From positions 202,605 to 266,604 of the forward strand of contig NZNS01000006.1 in the NCBI GenBank assembly GCA_002694985.1: a stretch of 64,000 nt of DNA, written 5' to 3'. This document shows positions 63,399 to 64,000 of the stretch, piece after piece. This DNA comes from Parvibaculum sp. GTDB lineage: Bacteria > Pseudomonadota > Alphaproteobacteria > Parvibaculales > Parvibaculaceae. Each line of letters starts with the position of its first letter. Position 1 is the first letter of the stretch. Position numbers and translations under genes: made by a program. Below the pieces are notes generated by a model. It saw nothing but the letters and a program-made list of their open reading frames with translations. It had not been told where the DNA came from and searched no databases.

Positions 63399-63462
63399 CG
63401 GGGATAACCGGCCCTCGCGCGGCAAGACGATTTCCCCGCAATTTTCTCATGCCGGGGATAAA
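63399..63462. repeat. Two further copies of the CGGGGATAA core
   Basis: CGGGGATAAC at 63399-63408 and CGGGGATAAA at 63453-63462 match the cores seen four times near 29.1 kb. Here they are 54 bases apart and lie in a 228-base convergent intergenic region. No other intergenic region of the window showed the core by eye. Confidence 0.65.
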
Positions 63463-63467
63463 CCGCC

Positions 63468-64000
63468 TCAAGCGGAAAATATCTTCCCCGGATTGAGGAT
63501 ATTCTTTGGATCGAGCGCCTGTTTGATCGCGCGCATGACGCCGATGCCAGGCCCGTGTTCGGTTTCGAGGAACTTGATCTTGCCCTCACCTACGCCGTGC
63601 TCGCCCGTGCATGTGCCGCCGAGGGAGAGGGCCCGCGCGACCATGAGGTCGTGAAGCCGTGTCGCTTCGCTCAAGTCTTTCGGATCGGAAGGGTCCATCA
63701 AAAGCAGCATGTGAAAATTACCATCGCCGACATGGCCAACGATGGGCGCTTTCAGGAAGGATGTTTCAAGATCGGCAAGCGTGCCCGAAATCGCTTCTGC
63801 GAGACGCGAGATCGGCACACAGACATCCGTGACCATGCCCTTCTTTCCAGGCGCATAGGCAAGCGCGGCGTAATAGGCATTGTGCCGCGCTTCCCAGAGG
63901 CGCGTGCGATCCTCCGCCTTCGAGGCCCATTCGGCAGCCCCCGCACCATGCCCGGAAGCAATGGCACCGAAACGCGCCGCCTGCTCGGTGACGGAGGCTT
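63468..64000 (-). CDS. FAD-linked oxidase, D-lactate/glycolate dehydrogenase-type (C-terminal part, partial)
   Basis: This frame is open to the right edge, so only the last 177 residues are present. They match the C-terminal FAD-oxidase domain of the GlcD/D-lactate dehydrogenase (cytochrome) family: RLWEARHNAYYAALAY, VCVPISRLAEAI, IVGHVGDGNFHMLLLMD with the metal/substrate histidines, and GTCTGEHGVGEGKIKFLETEHG, then IKQALDPKNILNPGKIF. It oxidises a D-2-hydroxy acid and passes electrons to cytochrome or quinone. The substrate cannot be fixed without the N-terminus. It converges with the HlyD-type gene. Confidence 0.93.
   Translation of the reverse strand, partial: ASVTEQAARFGAIASGHGAGAAEWASKAEDRTRLWEARHNAYYAALAYAPGKKGMVTDVCVPISRLAEAISGTLADLETSFLKAPIVGHVGDGNFHMLLLMDPSDPKDLSEATRLHDLMVARALSLGGTCTGEHGVGEGKIKFLETEHGPGIGVMRAIKQALDPKNILNPGKIFSA

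Overview
The window is a GC-rich (by eye about 60-65 %) chromosomal stretch from an alphaproteobacterium. The clearest signs are a circularly permuted two-piece tmRNA gene followed by an alphaproteobacterial-type SspB gene, the block ilvC-ilvH-ilvI-miaA / serB-degP-DUF2065-hflC-hflK / mrp, the chain mreB-mreC-mreD-mrdA-rodA, and DUF4169 and CheZ-like proteins. A Rhizobiales or Parvibaculum-like organism would fit, but that is a guess from gene order. No prophage, insertion sequence, CRISPR array, rRNA operon or replication origin was seen.

Layout. 1-8.1 kb: start of an MlaE-type permease with a STAS domain, a c-type cytochrome, a frameshifted ferritin-like gene, a CHASE2/nucleotide-cyclase protein whose active site looks dead, a dipeptide-epimerase-like enzyme, a medium-chain dehydrogenase and an MFS transporter. 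8.5-12.2 kb: DUF423, an FAD monooxygenase followed by an epoxide-hydrolase-like enzyme, and an NTF2-fold protein. 12.4-16.3 kb: a compact cassette of glycosyltransferase, methyltransferase and a helical-barrel protein, with a convergent second methyltransferase; its product is unknown. 16.4-21.3 kb: CheZ-like protein, histidine phosphatase, CorA, an RhlE-type RNA helicase and a lipoprotein hydrolase. 21.6-27.5 kb: tRNA-Lys and the rod-shape/cell-wall elongation genes.

28-37.9 kb is more accessory: a LysR regulator, an unusual intergenic region with repeated GGATAAA cores and a Pho-box-like array, purT, a zinc-sensing ArsR regulator with a CDF exporter, a TetR-65 aa membrane protein-desaturase operon, a lipase-like hydrolase, a globin, a sulfotransferase facing an SGNH hydrolase, and an Asp/Glu-racemase-like protein. 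38-48.7 kb is conserved core: branched-chain amino-acid synthesis, tRNA modification, serine synthesis, periplasmic and membrane proteolysis, and Fe-S carrier. 49-53.2 kb holds an SMP-30 protein and a tight operon of glutathione-dependent formaldehyde oxidation with a flavin amine oxidase. 53.3-57.7 kb: folA, a 55-residue membrane protein, thyA, ssrA, sspB, fumC and a ribbon-helix-helix protein. 57.7-64 kb: a giant AsmA-like protein, DUF4169, a TetR regulator with a perfect operator and an orphan HlyD-type lipoprotein, then a second copy of the Pho-box-like/GGGATAA element, and a partial FAD-linked oxidase.

The observations I rate highest are the paired intergenic elements near 29.1 and 63.4 kb with identical internal spacing, the glycosyltransferase-methyltransferase-barrel cassette, the degenerate CHASE2 cyclase, and a 26-bp perfect hairpin inside the His-rich start of the zinc exporter gene. 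All motif and start-site calls were made by eye; no database search was run.
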